Source: an uncultured bacterium (GTDB lineage: Bacteria > Planctomycetota > GCA-002687715). From it: DNA of 64,000 nucleotides. Location: assembly GCA_902826835.1 (NCBI GenBank), contig CADEGH010000025.1, forward strand, positions 1 through 64,000. Direction: 5' to 3'. The notes beneath the pieces were generated by a model that saw only the letters and a list, made by a program, of their open reading frames with translations, was not told where the DNA came from and searched no databases. Of this stretch, positions 1 to 9,432 are shown in pieces. Positions within the stretch are counted from its first letter, which is position 1; the number at the start of each line of letters is the position of its first letter. The position numbers and the translations under genes were made by a program.

Positions 1-246
1 GACAAGATCCCGTAGTCCAGGTCACCATCACGAAGCGCCACCGACGGCCTGGTGACCGCCTCTCCGCTTCCGACTCTTCTCTTGGAAGGAAAGAGAGCCC
101 CTGTGGCTAGCATCGGAACTTCCGTTCCTGAGCCTCGCCTCGCCCTTCATCGGCAGCGTGCGGATCTGGTGATCCGCGGTCCCGTGGTGCCATCGCTGCA
201 GCGCGCCAGAGAGGAGGGCGGGAGCGGTAGGGGAGGCGCCCGCTCG
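1..246. other. Intergenic region downstream of proS
   Basis: No gene is seen here. The stretch holds a REP-like palindrome (159-183) that recurs inverted at 9236-9260, and near its left edge an inverted pair GGTCACC / GGTGACC (about 22-53). It follows the 3' end of the minus-strand proS gene, so it probably holds that gene's transcript end. Confidence 0.5.
159..183 (+). repeat. REP-like palindromic repeat, copy 1
   Basis: The 25-bp unit contains CGGATC-TGGT-GATCCG, a 6-bp stem with a 4-nt loop, followed by CGGTCCC. The identical 25 bp occurs in reverse orientation at 9236-9260, and a copy matching at about 20 of 24 positions lies at 32620-32643. All three copies are intergenic. Confidence 0.6.
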
Positions 247-1806
247 TCAGTAAGCACGGGCGTAGATCACGCGGCCCTGGCTCGGGCGGCCGGAGACGGG
301 GTCGGTGCCGGGTTCGCGCAGGGAGACCGGTCCGTCGGCGGTGTCGAGTTGGTCGACGAACGGGATGCAGCGAATCGTGGCCTTGGTCTCTTCTTTGATC
401 TTCGCTTCGGTTTCATTTGTGCCGTCCCAGTGCATGAGAAAAAAACCGCCGGCGTCGAGGCGGGCCTGGAAGTCGGAGTAGGAGTCGCAGCGGAAGGTGC
501 GGGAGGTGCGCAGGTCGCGGGCGCGCTTCAACATGTCGGCCTGGAGCCGCGCGGATGTGGCCGAAAGCCAGGCGCTGTCCAGGCTCGCGAACTCGAGAGG
601 AGCTTTCGTGCGCGTCGGGCGTTCGACCACCATCACCTTCTTCGCTTCGAGGTCGCGAGGTCCGACTTCCATGCGCAGCGGCACCCCTCGCTGCTCCCAA
701 TGGAAGTATTTCTCGGGGGGACGCAGACCGTCGCGCAGATCGAGGATGATGCGTTGGCCGGTGGGGAGCGTGGCCGTGAGCATCTCCGGGTTCGCCACGA
801 GATTTCCGGCCGGGTCGGTGAATTGCCCTCCGAGGCGCGTCACGAGCTCCTTCGCGTACTGAGTGACCGCTTCGCGCTCTTCGGGCTTCTTATAGATGGG
901 CACAATGGCGATGAGGACTGGCGCGACCTTGGGAGGCAGCACCAACCCTTCGTCGTCGGAATGCGTCATGATCACGCCGCCGATGAGCCGGGTGCTGACG
1001 CCCCAACTCGTCGTCCAAACGTGCGAGACCTTCTGGTCACGCGTCTGGAACTTGATGTCGAAGGCCTTCGAGAAGTTCTGTCCGAGATTGTGGGAGGTGC
1101 CGGATTGAAGCGCCTTCCCGTCCTGCATCATCGCTTCGATGCAGTAGGTGCGATCCGCGCCGGCGAAGCGCTCGCTCTCGGACTTCTCGCCCTTGACCAC
1201 CGGAATGGCGAGCACCGACTCCGCGAACTCCGCGTAGACATCGAGCATGCGGCGCGTCTCGGCCTCGGCCTCCTCGGGCGTTTCGTGCGCGGTGTGGCCC
1301 TCCTGCCAGAGGAACTCCATGGTGCGCAGGAATAGGCGCGTGCGCATCTCCCAGCGGACGACGTTGGCCCACTGATTGACGAGGATGGGCAGGTCGCGCC
1401 AGCTTTGCACCCACTGGGCGTAGGTATGCCCGATCACCGTCTCCGAAGTGGGCCGGACGATGAGGGCTTCTTCCAATGGTCCCTTGGGCTTGAGTCCACC
1501 CTTCCCGTCGGGCTCAAGTCCCGAGTGGGTGACCACCGCGCACTCCATCGCAAATCCCTCGACGTGTTTCGCCTCCTTCGCTAGGAAGCTCATGGGGATG
1601 AAGAGCGGGAAGTACGCGTTGACGTGGCCGGTCGCTTTGAAGCGCGCGTCGAGCTGGCTTTGGATCAATTCCCACACGCCGTACCCGTGCGGTTTGATGA
1701 CCATGCAGCCTCGCACCGGCGAGTGATCGGCGAGGTCGCCGGCCTTGATCACGTCGAGATACCACTGGGGATAGTCTTTGCCGCGCGCGCTGATGTTGGT
1801 GGCCAT
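247..1806 (-). CDS. proS: Prolyl-tRNA synthetase, archaeal/eukaryotic type
   Basis: Charges tRNA(Pro) with proline in the cytoplasm. The 519-residue protein has the class II motifs: motif 1 region near HGYGVWELIQ, motif 2 around VVRWEMRTR-LFLRTMEF, and motif 3 GVSTRLIGGVIMTHSD. It lacks the editing insertion of bacterial long-form ProRS and ends with the tyrosine typical of the short (ProS type 3) form (last residues YARAY). An anticodon-binding domain follows at about 290-400 and a zinc-binding-like C-terminal domain after it. The ATG at 1806 fits the family N-terminus (ARGKDYPQWYLDVIKAGDL). It is divergent from the CAP-like gene at 1967. The identification is secure. Confidence 0.97.
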   Translation of the reverse strand: MATNISARGKDYPQWYLDVIKAGDLADHSPVRGCMVIKPHGYGVWELIQSQLDARFKATGHVNAYFPLFIPMSFLAKEAKHVEGFAMECAVVTHSGLEPDGKGGLKPKGPLEEALIVRPTSETVIGHTYAQWVQSWRDLPILVNQWANVVRWEMRTRLFLRTMEFLWQEGHTAHETPEEAEAETRRMLDVYAEFAESVLAIPVVKGEKSESERFAGADRTYCIEAMMQDGKALQSGTSHNLGQNFSKAFDIKFQTRDQKVSHVWTTSWGVSTRLIGGVIMTHSDDEGLVLPPKVAPVLIAIVPIYKKPEEREAVTQYAKELVTRLGGQFTDPAGNLVANPEMLTATLPTGQRIILDLRDGLRPPEKYFHWEQRGVPLRMEVGPRDLEAKKVMVVERPTRTKAPLEFASLDSAWLSATSARLQADMLKRARDLRTSRTFRCDSYSDFQARLDAGGFFLMHWDGTNETEAKIKEETKATIRCIPFVDQLDTADGPVSLREPGTDPVSGRPSQGRVIYARAY

Positions 1807-1966
1807 GGTCCTGGATTCCGAGGCCCGGGCGGCGGAGTCCGCTCGGGGCGGCGCGCATTCTGTCAGTCAGAGGGGAAGGGGGGAAGGAGTCCCGCGACTT
1901 CGGGCTGCGACCGTCGGCCGATTGCCATACAATGGTCGCGAACTGGCCGCCCCCGAGGATCAACTC

Positions 1967-3367
1967 GTGCGTTTCACCATCACCCTTTGGCTCGCTTTTT
2001 TTGCCCTGATCGGGCTCTCGACGGCCCAATCCGGAGGCTCGCTCGTGGGGGTTTACCGCGCCACCCCGGGTTTGCTCCATCCACTGATCGCCTCGAATGT
2101 CCGCAACGACGGAGCGCCGCTCGACCAGAATCGGCTCGTCCTCCACCCGACGGTTCCCCTCGAAGTCGTCTTCGTGCCGGGCAAGCGGGAAGGGGAGTTC
2201 TCCCTCCGCACGCGCCCGGAACACAACATCAAGAAGTTCATCCTCCCGGGGTTGCTCAACACCAAGCTGACCTACGGCAAGGCGCGGCAACGCGACCACC
2301 GGTTCAGCGTGTCCGGGAGCTCAAGCAAGGTGATGGTCCGGAGCGAGTCCGGCACCACCTTCAAGCTCAAGAACTTCGAGTTCTGCTTCCTCGATCTGTC
2401 GAACGACGGGGCCTTTGGCTCCGCGAGCGACGGCTACGTCGTCAAAGAGCCGAAGGAGATGCAGTGGACCAAACCCGGGCAGCCCATCGACTTTCGGGCC
2501 ATGCGCGACCCGGTCACCATCGGCAACCAAAAGCTTTGGTTCCAGCCCGACCCCGCCGGGTTCACCGTCTTGGTCTTGGACCAAAACCCGTTCACGACGG
2601 TGGACGGCAAAGCCTACGATCCCGGCGAGGACTTCCAGGACACCCTCAGGATGCTGAACGAAAGTCGGGCCAAACTCGGATTTGGACCGGTCGTGATCGA
2701 ACCTTCGCTCTCCGATGCGTGTTACGAGCACGCGCTCTACTGCTCCGAACACGGTCTCACGCACTACCAGGATCCCGCCAAAGCCTTCGCCTCTCCCGCC
2801 GGCGCGGTCGCCGGAAAGAACTCGGTCATCGCGTCCACTGGCTCGATGCGCACTGGCTACGAAATGTGGCTGACCTCGTTCTTCCACCGCATTTACATGC
2901 TGAATCCGGCGCTCACCACCGTAGGTATGGGGGCCGCGAAGGGCGCCACCTGCATGGACGTCCAAACCACGTATCGCGCTTCGGAGTTCGAGCCCTACGC
3001 GTGGCCGCCGCCCGACGAGAGGGGAGTGCCTTTGTCCTGGATGAGCGGGGAGACGCCCCATCCACTGGGCACCTCCGAGTCCATGGATCAAGCCGAAGCG
3101 GTTCGCTACGGGTACCCCATCACCCTCACCTTCCCGAGCCATGTCGTCACGGGAGTGAGCGCGCAGCTCTTCATTGGGGAGGAGGAGGTCCCGGTCTTCG
3201 TGACGTCTCCGGAGAAGCCCAGTGTCCCCCAGTTCGAGCGGAACTTCGACACCATCTTCCTCATGGCCAAGGCACCTCTTCAGCCGGGGACCGGCTACCG
3301 GGTCGTGATCGCTTGCCAATTTCGGGCCAAGGCCTTCCGCAAAGAGTGGATGTTCTACACCCGTTGA
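1967..3367 (+). CDS. Secreted CAP/SCP-like domain protein
   Basis: A 466-residue protein of unknown substrate. I chose the GTG at 1967 because it follows a GAGG ribosome site and opens a clear signal peptide (hydrophobic LWLAFFALIGLSTAQ). The open frame runs back to 1778, but that start would overlap proS. The N-terminal about 220 residues look beta-rich. Residues about 228-330 resemble a CAP/PR-1 domain: an LNESRAKLGFGP helix, then histidines in YEHALYCSEHGLTHYQ and a later segment with tandem aromatics. The C-terminal part reads like an Ig-type fold. The CAP assignment rests on pattern only. It stands alone between proS and the oxidoreductase operon. Confidence 0.6.
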   Translation: MRFTITLWLAFFALIGLSTAQSGGSLVGVYRATPGLLHPLIASNVRNDGAPLDQNRLVLHPTVPLEVVFVPGKREGEFSLRTRPEHNIKKFILPGLLNTKLTYGKARQRDHRFSVSGSSSKVMVRSESGTTFKLKNFEFCFLDLSNDGAFGSASDGYVVKEPKEMQWTKPGQPIDFRAMRDPVTIGNQKLWFQPDPAGFTVLVLDQNPFTTVDGKAYDPGEDFQDTLRMLNESRAKLGFGPVVIEPSLSDACYEHALYCSEHGLTHYQDPAKAFASPAGAVAGKNSVIASTGSMRTGYEMWLTSFFHRIYMLNPALTTVGMGAAKGATCMDVQTTYRASEFEPYAWPPPDERGVPLSWMSGETPHPLGTSESMDQAEAVRYGYPITLTFPSHVVTGVSAQLFIGEEEVPVFVTSPEKPSVPQFERNFDTIFLMAKAPLQPGTGYRVVIACQFRAKAFRKEWMFYTR

Positions 3368-3442
3368 CCGAAGGCGCCTTGACGCTCCCTCCGTTTCCGG
3401 TCACCCTTCGGCGCAGGAATTTCCTGCCGGACCAGGAGCCTC

Positions 3443-4960
3443 ATGACTGCCTACGGTTTCGTGATCGACCATCGAAAGTGCATCGGCTGCCATGCGTGCA
3501 CGGTGGCGTGCAAGTCTGAAAACGAGGTCCCGGTCGGAGACTTCCGAACCTGGGTGAAGTACGTCGAGAAGGGCACCTTCCCGGAGGTGCGGCGCCACTT
3601 CACGGTGCTGCGCTGCAATCACTGCGACGAGGCGCCCTGCGTCGAGATCTGCCCGGTCGTCGCCCTGCACAAGCGGCCGGACGCGATCGTCGATCTCGAC
3701 CGCGATGCCTGCATCGGCTGCCGCGCCTGCATGCAGGCCTGCCCCTACGACGCGCTCTACTTGAACGAGGACACCGGCACCGCCGAGAAGTGCCACTACT
3801 GCGCCCACCGCACGGAGCTCGGGCTTGAGCCGGCCTGCGTCGTGGTGTGTCCGGAGCAGGCCATCATTGCGGGCGACGTGAGCAACCCCGCGAGCAAGAT
3901 CGCGCGCTTGATCGAGGAACAGCCCACCTCCCAGCGCAAGGTGGAAAAAGGAACGAAGCCGCGAGTGTGGTACGTCGACGCCCTCGAGGAGGCGCTCGTG
4001 CCGGGCAGTGCGACCGAGCCGAAGATGTTCCTGTGGTCGGATCGTTCGACGCCGCCGCCGCCAGTGCCGAGCGGCTTCGAACCGCCGAAGGATCTCATTG
4101 CCTCCCTCGATGTCGGACATCCGCCGGCCTGGGGTTGGCACATTTGGGTCTACTTGCTCACGAAGAACATCGCGGCTGGCGCGATGATGGTCGCTCCCTT
4201 GCTTTCGACTCTTTGGGCGACGGCCAATCCGACGGCCGCCGTGTCGGTCGTGCCTGAACTCGTCGCCTTGGTGTTCCTCGGGATCACGGGGTTCCTCTTG
4301 GTGCACGACCTCGGGCGGCCCGACCGCTTCCTGAAGATCATCTTCCGTCCGAACGCGAAGTCGTGGCTGGTCAAGGGAACCTGGGTGCTGATGGGACTCG
4401 GCGCACTCACAACCGCGAGCCTCGCCCTTCGCTGGTTCGGTGCGACCGCCCTTTCGGACTGGATCCGGTGGCTCAACTTGCCGCTGGCTGCCATGTCATC
4501 GGCCTACACCGCGTTTTTGTTCTGGCAGTGCCGCGGGCGTGCGCTTTGGCAGGAGAAGGGGCTGTTTGTGCATCTCCTCGTGCAGGCCGCCCTTTGTGGG
4601 GCCGGCCTCGCGATTCTTCTTCCGACTCCGGCGACCGACCGTTTGGCCAACCCTTCTTTCGTGTTCGTCCTCCTCTCGGTGATCAATGCGCTCTGGCTCC
4701 GGGTTTCGGCCACGCTGCCCGCGCACGATGCGGAGTCTGCGAAGGCGCACGCGATCCTGAAGGGAACCGGGGCACCCGCCATTGCCGGAGTGCTTTTCTA
4801 CCTCGCGGCCGTGCTCGAACTGGCCCCCACTGTGATCTCCGGATTCCCGTCGGCCTTGAGTGGGCCCGCATCGGTGATCGCGGTGCTCTGCGCCGCGGCG
4901 GCATTGCTCGTGTATGAACGCGGATTTGTCGACGCTGGCCAGAAGGTGCCCAACTCATGA
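3443..4960 (+). CDS. Four-cluster Fe-S protein fused to NrfD/PsrC membrane subunit
   Basis: Electron-transfer subunit of a molybdoenzyme complex that should exchange electrons with the quinone pool. Residues 1-140 carry sixteen cysteines in the PsrB/HybA arrangement: C13-C16-C19-C23, C57-C60-C65-C69, C89-C92-C95-C99 and C116-C119-C131-C135, enough for four [4Fe-4S] clusters. A proline-rich linker (about 195-220) leads to an NrfD/PsrC-like domain with about eight transmembrane helices, beginning at HPPAWGWHIWVYLLTKNIAAG. In most relatives these are two separate proteins; here they are one 505-residue chain. The stop overlaps the start of the molybdopterin subunit (ATGA), so translation is coupled. 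There is no Tat or Sec signal, so the Fe-S part probably faces the cytoplasm. Confidence 0.88.
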   Translation: MTAYGFVIDHRKCIGCHACTVACKSENEVPVGDFRTWVKYVEKGTFPEVRRHFTVLRCNHCDEAPCVEICPVVALHKRPDAIVDLDRDACIGCRACMQACPYDALYLNEDTGTAEKCHYCAHRTELGLEPACVVVCPEQAIIAGDVSNPASKIARLIEEQPTSQRKVEKGTKPRVWYVDALEEALVPGSATEPKMFLWSDRSTPPPPVPSGFEPPKDLIASLDVGHPPAWGWHIWVYLLTKNIAAGAMMVAPLLSTLWATANPTAAVSVVPELVALVFLGITGFLLVHDLGRPDRFLKIIFRPNAKSWLVKGTWVLMGLGALTTASLALRWFGATALSDWIRWLNLPLAAMSSAYTAFLFWQCRGRALWQEKGLFVHLLVQAALCGAGLAILLPTPATDRLANPSFVFVLLSVINALWLRVSATLPAHDAESAKAHAILKGTGAPAIAGVLFYLAAVLELAPTVISGFPSALSGPASVIAVLCAAAALLVYERGFVDAGQKVPNS

Positions 4961-7791
4961 GCGTTAAGTCCACCGACCGTGCGCCGAACGGCGAACCTTG
5001 GCAGGTCACGGAATTGGCCTCGTTCCCGCCGCCCGAAAAGTGGGGGGATTGGGTCGAATACGACGCCAAGGCCTGGCCGCGCAAAGTCGAGAAGCACTAC
5101 GAGCTGATCCCGACGGTGTGCTTCAACTGCGAGGCGGCCTGTGGGCTCGTGGCCTACATCGACAAGAGCAACGGCGAGATCCGCAAGCTCGAGGGGAATC
5201 CCTTCCACCCCGGTTCGCGAGGTCGCAACTGCGCCAAGGGGCCGGCGACGATCAACCAAGTCAAGGATCCCGAGCGCATCCTCTATCCGCTCAAACGCAG
5301 TGGGCCGCGCGGCACGGGGAAGTTTGAACGCACGAGCTGGGACGAGGTGATCAACACGCTCGCGGCCCGTATCCGCAAAGCCCTGGTCGAAAATCGCCGC
5401 ACCGAGGTGATGTACCACGTCGGCCGGCCCGGCCATGACGGCTACATGGACCGGGTGCTCCAGTCGTGGGGCGTCGACGGTCACAACAGTCACACCAACG
5501 TGTGTTCGGCGGCGGCCCGTCTTGGATACGCGCTTTGGTCGGGCAGCGATCGACCCTCGCCCGATCACGCCAACGCCAAGTTCATCCTGCTCATCTCATC
5601 CCACCTCGAAACCGGCCACTACTTCAATCCCCACGCGCAGCGCATCATCGACGGGAAAATGGCGGGGGCCAAGCTCGCGGTCATCGACACGAGACTCAGC
5701 AACACCGCGTCGATGGCGGATCACTGGCTGGCTCCCCATCCCGGCACCGAGGCAGCGTTGATCCTCGGTATTGTCCACGTCCTCTTGCGCGAGAAGCTCG
5801 AGGACCGCGAGTTTGTGAGGCGCTACGTCAACTGGCGTGAGTCGCTGCGCGCGTTGGCGCCCAACGAACCGGTCACGTTCGAGAACTTCCGCGCGCTGCT
5901 CGTCCGCACCTACGCTTCCTACACCCCCGAATGGGTGGCGGGGGAGTGCGGCATTGAAGCGACGCAAGTCGAGATGCTGGCGCGGGAAATCGCGAAGGCC
6001 AACGGCGCTTTGGCCACCCACGTGTGGCGCAGTGCGGCGGCCGGCCACCACGGCGGCTGGCAAGTGGCGAGGTCGCTGCAATTCCTGTGTGTGCTCACCG
6101 GGAGCGTGGGCACCAAGGGCGGCACCAATCTCCACACCAACAACAAGTTCGTCCCGGCGCCGTTCAAGAAGCCGCGGCCACAGGAAGTGTGGAGCGAACT
6201 GCTCTTCCCACCGGAATGGCCGCTCGCGCACCACGAAATGAGCTTCCTGCTCCCGCACCTGATCAAGGACGGGCGGGGTCGCATCGACACCTACTTCACC
6301 CGCGTCTACAACCCGGTTTGGACAAACCCGGACGGCATGACGTGGATCGAAGTTCTGCGCAACGAGGCGATGGTGGGGTGCCATGTCGCCCTCACGCCCA
6401 CCTGGAGCGAGACGGCGATCTGGGCCGACTACGTGTTGCCGATGGGTGTCGCGACCGAACGGCACGACCTCATGAGCCAGGAGACTCATGCCGGTCAGTG
6501 GATTTCGTTCCGCCAGCCGGTGCACCGCGTCCAGCGGGAGCGGCGCGGGGAGAAGTTCGAGTGGACGTGGCAGTCGAACCCGGGTGAGGTCTGGGAGGAG
6601 GACGAGTTTTGGATCGCCCTCTCGTGGGCGATCGATCCCGACGGGTCGCTCGGGATTCGCACCCATTTCGAATCGCCGTACCGCGCCGGCCAGCGGATCA
6701 CGACCGACGAGTACTACCGCTGGATCTTCGAAAACTCCGTGCCGGGCTTGCCGGAAGCCGCCGCCGAGAAGGGCCTGACTCCTCTCGAATACATGCGTCG
6801 TTACGCCGCCTTCGAAGTGAAGAAGGAGGCCTACGGCGTCTATGGATCCGCGGTCGATGTCACGTCTGCTGAGAAGGACGAGGCGCTCGGAGTGTGGCGG
6901 AAGAATGGTCAGCTCGTGGCGATCGACGTTGACGGAAAGCCCGCCGCGGGTTTCAAGACTCCCTCGCTCCGGCTTGAGTGGTACTCACCGACGATGGCGG
7001 AGTGGGGACACGCCGATCAGACGTTGCCGGGGTATATCCGAAGCCACGTTCATCCGTCGAAGATCGATCGAACGAAAAACGAGTTCGTGCTCTTGCCGAC
7101 GTTCCGACTGCCGACGCTCATCCACACCCGCAGCGCGAACGCGAAGTGGCTGTACGAAATCTCGAACTCCAATCCGGTGTGGATCCACCCCCGCGATGCC
7201 GAGGGGCTCGGGGTCGAGACCGGGGACTTGGTCCGGGTGACCACACGCATTGGCTACTTCGTCAACAAGGCGTGGGTCACGGAGGGAATCCGACCGGGGG
7301 TGGTCGCCTGCTCGCACCATCTCGGCCGTTGGCGTCTGCCCGGCATGCCGGGGACCGATCGTTGGGCATCGTCGGTCGTCGAGATCGACGAAGCCAAGGA
7401 CGGGAAGGTCCGGGTTCGCCGCCTGCAGGACGTCGCGCCGTTCGCCTCCAACGACCCGGACTCCGAGCGAGTGTGGTGGACCGACGGCGGAGTGCACCAA
7501 AATCTCACCTTCGGAGTGCAGCCCGATCCCATCTCGGGGATGCACTGCTGGCACCAGTGGTCGAAGGTCGAAAAGGCCGGACCCGAGGATCGTTACGGCG
7601 ATATCGAGGTGGACACGGCGCGCTCGATGGGCGTTTATCACGAGTGGTTGGCGCTCGCGCGCAAAGCCAAACCGCCCGGAAACCTGCGCCGGCCCCTGTG
7701 GTTTGCCCGCGCAGTTCGTCCCTCGGATGCAGCTTATCGTTTTCCAGGATCCCCGGCTCCGGATGCAAGTGTTGGCCCCGTAAGAACTTAG
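4957..7791 (+). CDS. Molybdopterin oxidoreductase catalytic subunit (DMSO reductase family)
   Basis: A 944-residue catalytic subunit with bis-molybdopterin cofactor. An N-terminal [4Fe-4S] site is formed by C55, C58, C62 and C92. C183 (NVCSAAARLG) sits where the Mo ligand Cys/Sec/Ser is expected. The C-terminal molydopterin-dinucleotide-binding domain begins near residue 700 (NEFVLLPTFRLPTLIHTRSA). It overlaps the upstream Fe-S/NrfD gene by 4 nt. The protein resembles the polysulfide/thiosulfate/tetrathionate reductase group, but the substrate cannot be read from the sequence. No twin-arginine leader is present at the N-terminus, which is unusual for this group and suggests a cytoplasmic active site. 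Confidence 0.88.
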   Translation: MSVKSTDRAPNGEPWQVTELASFPPPEKWGDWVEYDAKAWPRKVEKHYELIPTVCFNCEAACGLVAYIDKSNGEIRKLEGNPFHPGSRGRNCAKGPATINQVKDPERILYPLKRSGPRGTGKFERTSWDEVINTLAARIRKALVENRRTEVMYHVGRPGHDGYMDRVLQSWGVDGHNSHTNVCSAAARLGYALWSGSDRPSPDHANAKFILLISSHLETGHYFNPHAQRIIDGKMAGAKLAVIDTRLSNTASMADHWLAPHPGTEAALILGIVHVLLREKLEDREFVRRYVNWRESLRALAPNEPVTFENFRALLVRTYASYTPEWVAGECGIEATQVEMLAREIAKANGALATHVWRSAAAGHHGGWQVARSLQFLCVLTGSVGTKGGTNLHTNNKFVPAPFKKPRPQEVWSELLFPPEWPLAHHEMSFLLPHLIKDGRGRIDTYFTRVYNPVWTNPDGMTWIEVLRNEAMVGCHVALTPTWSETAIWADYVLPMGVATERHDLMSQETHAGQWISFRQPVHRVQRERRGEKFEWTWQSNPGEVWEEDEFWIALSWAIDPDGSLGIRTHFESPYRAGQRITTDEYYRWIFENSVPGLPEAAAEKGLTPLEYMRRYAAFEVKKEAYGVYGSAVDVTSAEKDEALGVWRKNGQLVAIDVDGKPAAGFKTPSLRLEWYSPTMAEWGHADQTLPGYIRSHVHPSKIDRTKNEFVLLPTFRLPTLIHTRSANAKWLYEISNSNPVWIHPRDAEGLGVETGDLVRVTTRIGYFVNKAWVTEGIRPGVVACSHHLGRWRLPGMPGTDRWASSVVEIDEAKDGKVRVRRLQDVAPFASNDPDSERVWWTDGGVHQNLTFGVQPDPISGMHCWHQWSKVEKAGPEDRYGDIEVDTARSMGVYHEWLALARKAKPPGNLRRPLWFARAVRPSDAAYRFPGSPAPDASVGPVRT

Positions 7792-7955
7792 GGCGGGGAC
7801 GGTTCGTCCCAAGAATTCTCCCCCCGAGACCCGTCGAATTTCAGACGATCTCTCTACAAACCACGGCTCACCGGATAGAGTCGTGGTCAGTTCGTGACGG
7901 CAATCCTCGGCAACTTCTGACCGGCGCCGGTCTAGCTTGGGATTGCTCTACGTTG

Positions 7956-7963
7956 AAAGGAGG
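7956..7963 (+). promoter_or_regulatory. Strong Shine-Dalgarno sequence fixing the start at 7970
   Basis: AAAGGAGG lies 6 nt before the ATG at 7970. It decides against the upstream in-frame start at 7937, which would also place charged residues before the signal peptide. Confidence 0.8.
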
Positions 7964-7969
7964 ACGCGC

Positions 7970-9166
7970 ATGGACGTGATGCGACGTGGTCTCCTTCTGG
8001 CCTGTGCGGCGAGTTTCACCTTCGCGGGTGCGCTCGTGGCCCAGGATGCCCAAGGCGAGAGTTTCAATCTCGCGCCGAAGGTGATCCAGAAGTGGACCTA
8101 TGTCCTGCCGACGGAGACCTGGTCTCCGGTCAGTGGCAGCATCCCGATCGCGCATGCTGGCGGACCCGGTTTTTCGACCGAAGTCCAAGGCACCGCGCTC
8201 GCTGTCGACACCAATGGCGACGGCAAGGTGGATGACAAAGTCAAAGGCATCAAGGACCTGAAGATTCTCAAGGCGAAGGACGCGAACGGAACTCCGTTCG
8301 CCTACGCGGTCCGTCTCTCGAAGACGGGCGACGCGTGGACTTTCGCTTCGGGAACGGTCCTGTCCGGTACGGTGAAGGGTGAGAAAGTCACCATCATCGA
8401 CCAGGACAACAATGGCAGCTACGCCGATGTCGGCGTGGACGCCATGATTGTCGGGGATGGAGACGCAGCGGGATTGCTCTCGCGCGTGGCCAACCTCGGG
8501 GGTGAGCTCTACGAGTTGGATTTCCAGGCGAATGGTCGCACGATTGCCGTCAAGCCCTACACGGGCGAAGTCGGCACTCTCGACCTGCGCTCGGAGTTCG
8601 AGTCGAAGGGTCGTCTGGAGGCCGCGATCGTCGTGAACGGGAAGGGCGATACGTCCTTCAACGTGGCGACGGCGAAGACGGGCATGAAGGTTCCTACCGG
8701 TGATTACACGCTGAAGAGCGGGTACATCTCCCTCGGAACGGAGAATGTCCGCGTTCGTGAAGGTCGCGCTCGCACGGTGGCGGTTCGCGATGGCGAAACC
8801 ACCAAGCTGGAGTGGGGTGGTCCGGTCTCCGTCGAGTTCGATCACGCGATCGCCGGCGGAGAAGTCAAGATCCCCTACACCTCCCTCAAGTACTTTGGGC
8901 GCGGCGGGGAGGAGTATTACTCCTTCTTCCCGGACGCGACGTCGCCGATCGTGAAGGTGACGGACAAGGCAAACGGCCGGCTCCTGAGCCAAGGTCGCTT
9001 CGGCGGATGCTGAGGCGGCGGCTTCACGGAGTACGCCGGGCGCGTACCCAAGGACAAGGAGATCGAGGTCACGATCGAGCACACCCGCAATCTCTTCGGT
9101 GGCATCACGTCTGCCCCGAAGAAGGAGCTGGGTGGCACGACCCCCGCGGTAAGCGGGGCTAACTGA
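7970..9166 (+). CDS. Candidate secreted selenoprotein with Cys-Sec pair (in-frame TGA at 9011)
   Basis: Function unknown. The ATG at 7970 follows AAAGGAGG and opens a signal peptide (MRRGLLLACAASFTFAGALVA). Calcium-loop-like stretches DTNGDGKVDD and DQDNNGSYAD occur in the middle, and the rest looks beta-rich. Reading in frame, codon 348 is TGA (9011-9013), directly after Cys347 in the context GRFGGC-U-GGFTEYAG. The frame then continues for 50 codons, about 43 of them ending in G or C as in the rest of the gene, to a TGA at 9164. A perfect terminator hairpin follows at 9192. A hairpin fitting a bacterial SECIS lies at 9031-9047. Without recoding the protein would stop at residue 347. I favour selenocysteine; a nonsense mutation or sequencing error is the alternative. 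Confidence 0.75.
9031..9047 (+). promoter_or_regulatory. Candidate bacterial SECIS hairpin of the 7970 gene
   Basis: GTACGC pairs perfectly with GCGTAC around the loop CGGGC. The loop begins 23 nt after the TGA codon and has G at its second position. Both agree with the published bacterial SECIS consensus (loop 16-37 nt after UGA, G in the first two loop bases). The same loop at the same distance occurs after the TGA at 37414. Confidence 0.7.
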
Positions 9167-9191
9167 CCCCAATTCGGATTCACGCAATCCG

Positions 9192-9224
9192 GGCCCCCCG
9201 AGCGGCGACGCCGCTCGGGGGGCC
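9192..9224 (+). terminator. Strong hairpin terminator after the selenoprotein candidate
   Basis: A perfect 15-bp GC stem (9192-9206 with 9210-9224) with a GAC loop, followed by TTCCTATT. It starts 25 nt after the second TGA (9164-9166), so it fits a gene that ends at 9166 rather than at 9013. Confidence 0.8.
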
Positions 9225-9235
9225 TTCCTATTGAT

Positions 9236-9260
9236 GGGACCGCGGATCACCAGATCCGCA
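9236..9260 (-). repeat. REP-like palindromic repeat, copy 2 (inverted)
   Basis: This is the exact reverse complement of the 25 bp at 159-183. It lies just downstream of the terminator at 9192-9224, again between genes. Confidence 0.65.
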
Positions 9261-9432
9261 TGCCACCGACCATGGATCACCCCCCACGTTCACGGGTCTT
9301 CAGACGATCCCCTCCCAGCCATCAGATTCTCAACCACCCAAGCTCATCGCATCCGCGTCCCGATCTCGCTGGCCACGATTCCCCGCTTCCGACTCTCCGC
9401 TCCCGTCTTGTACACTGACCCCCGGGAAAAAG

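Noticed and set aside
1624..3519. Long plus-strand frame overlapping proS and the CAP-like gene
   Set aside because: It is out of frame with both recognised proteins and is Arg/Gly-rich, typical of high-GC shadow frames.
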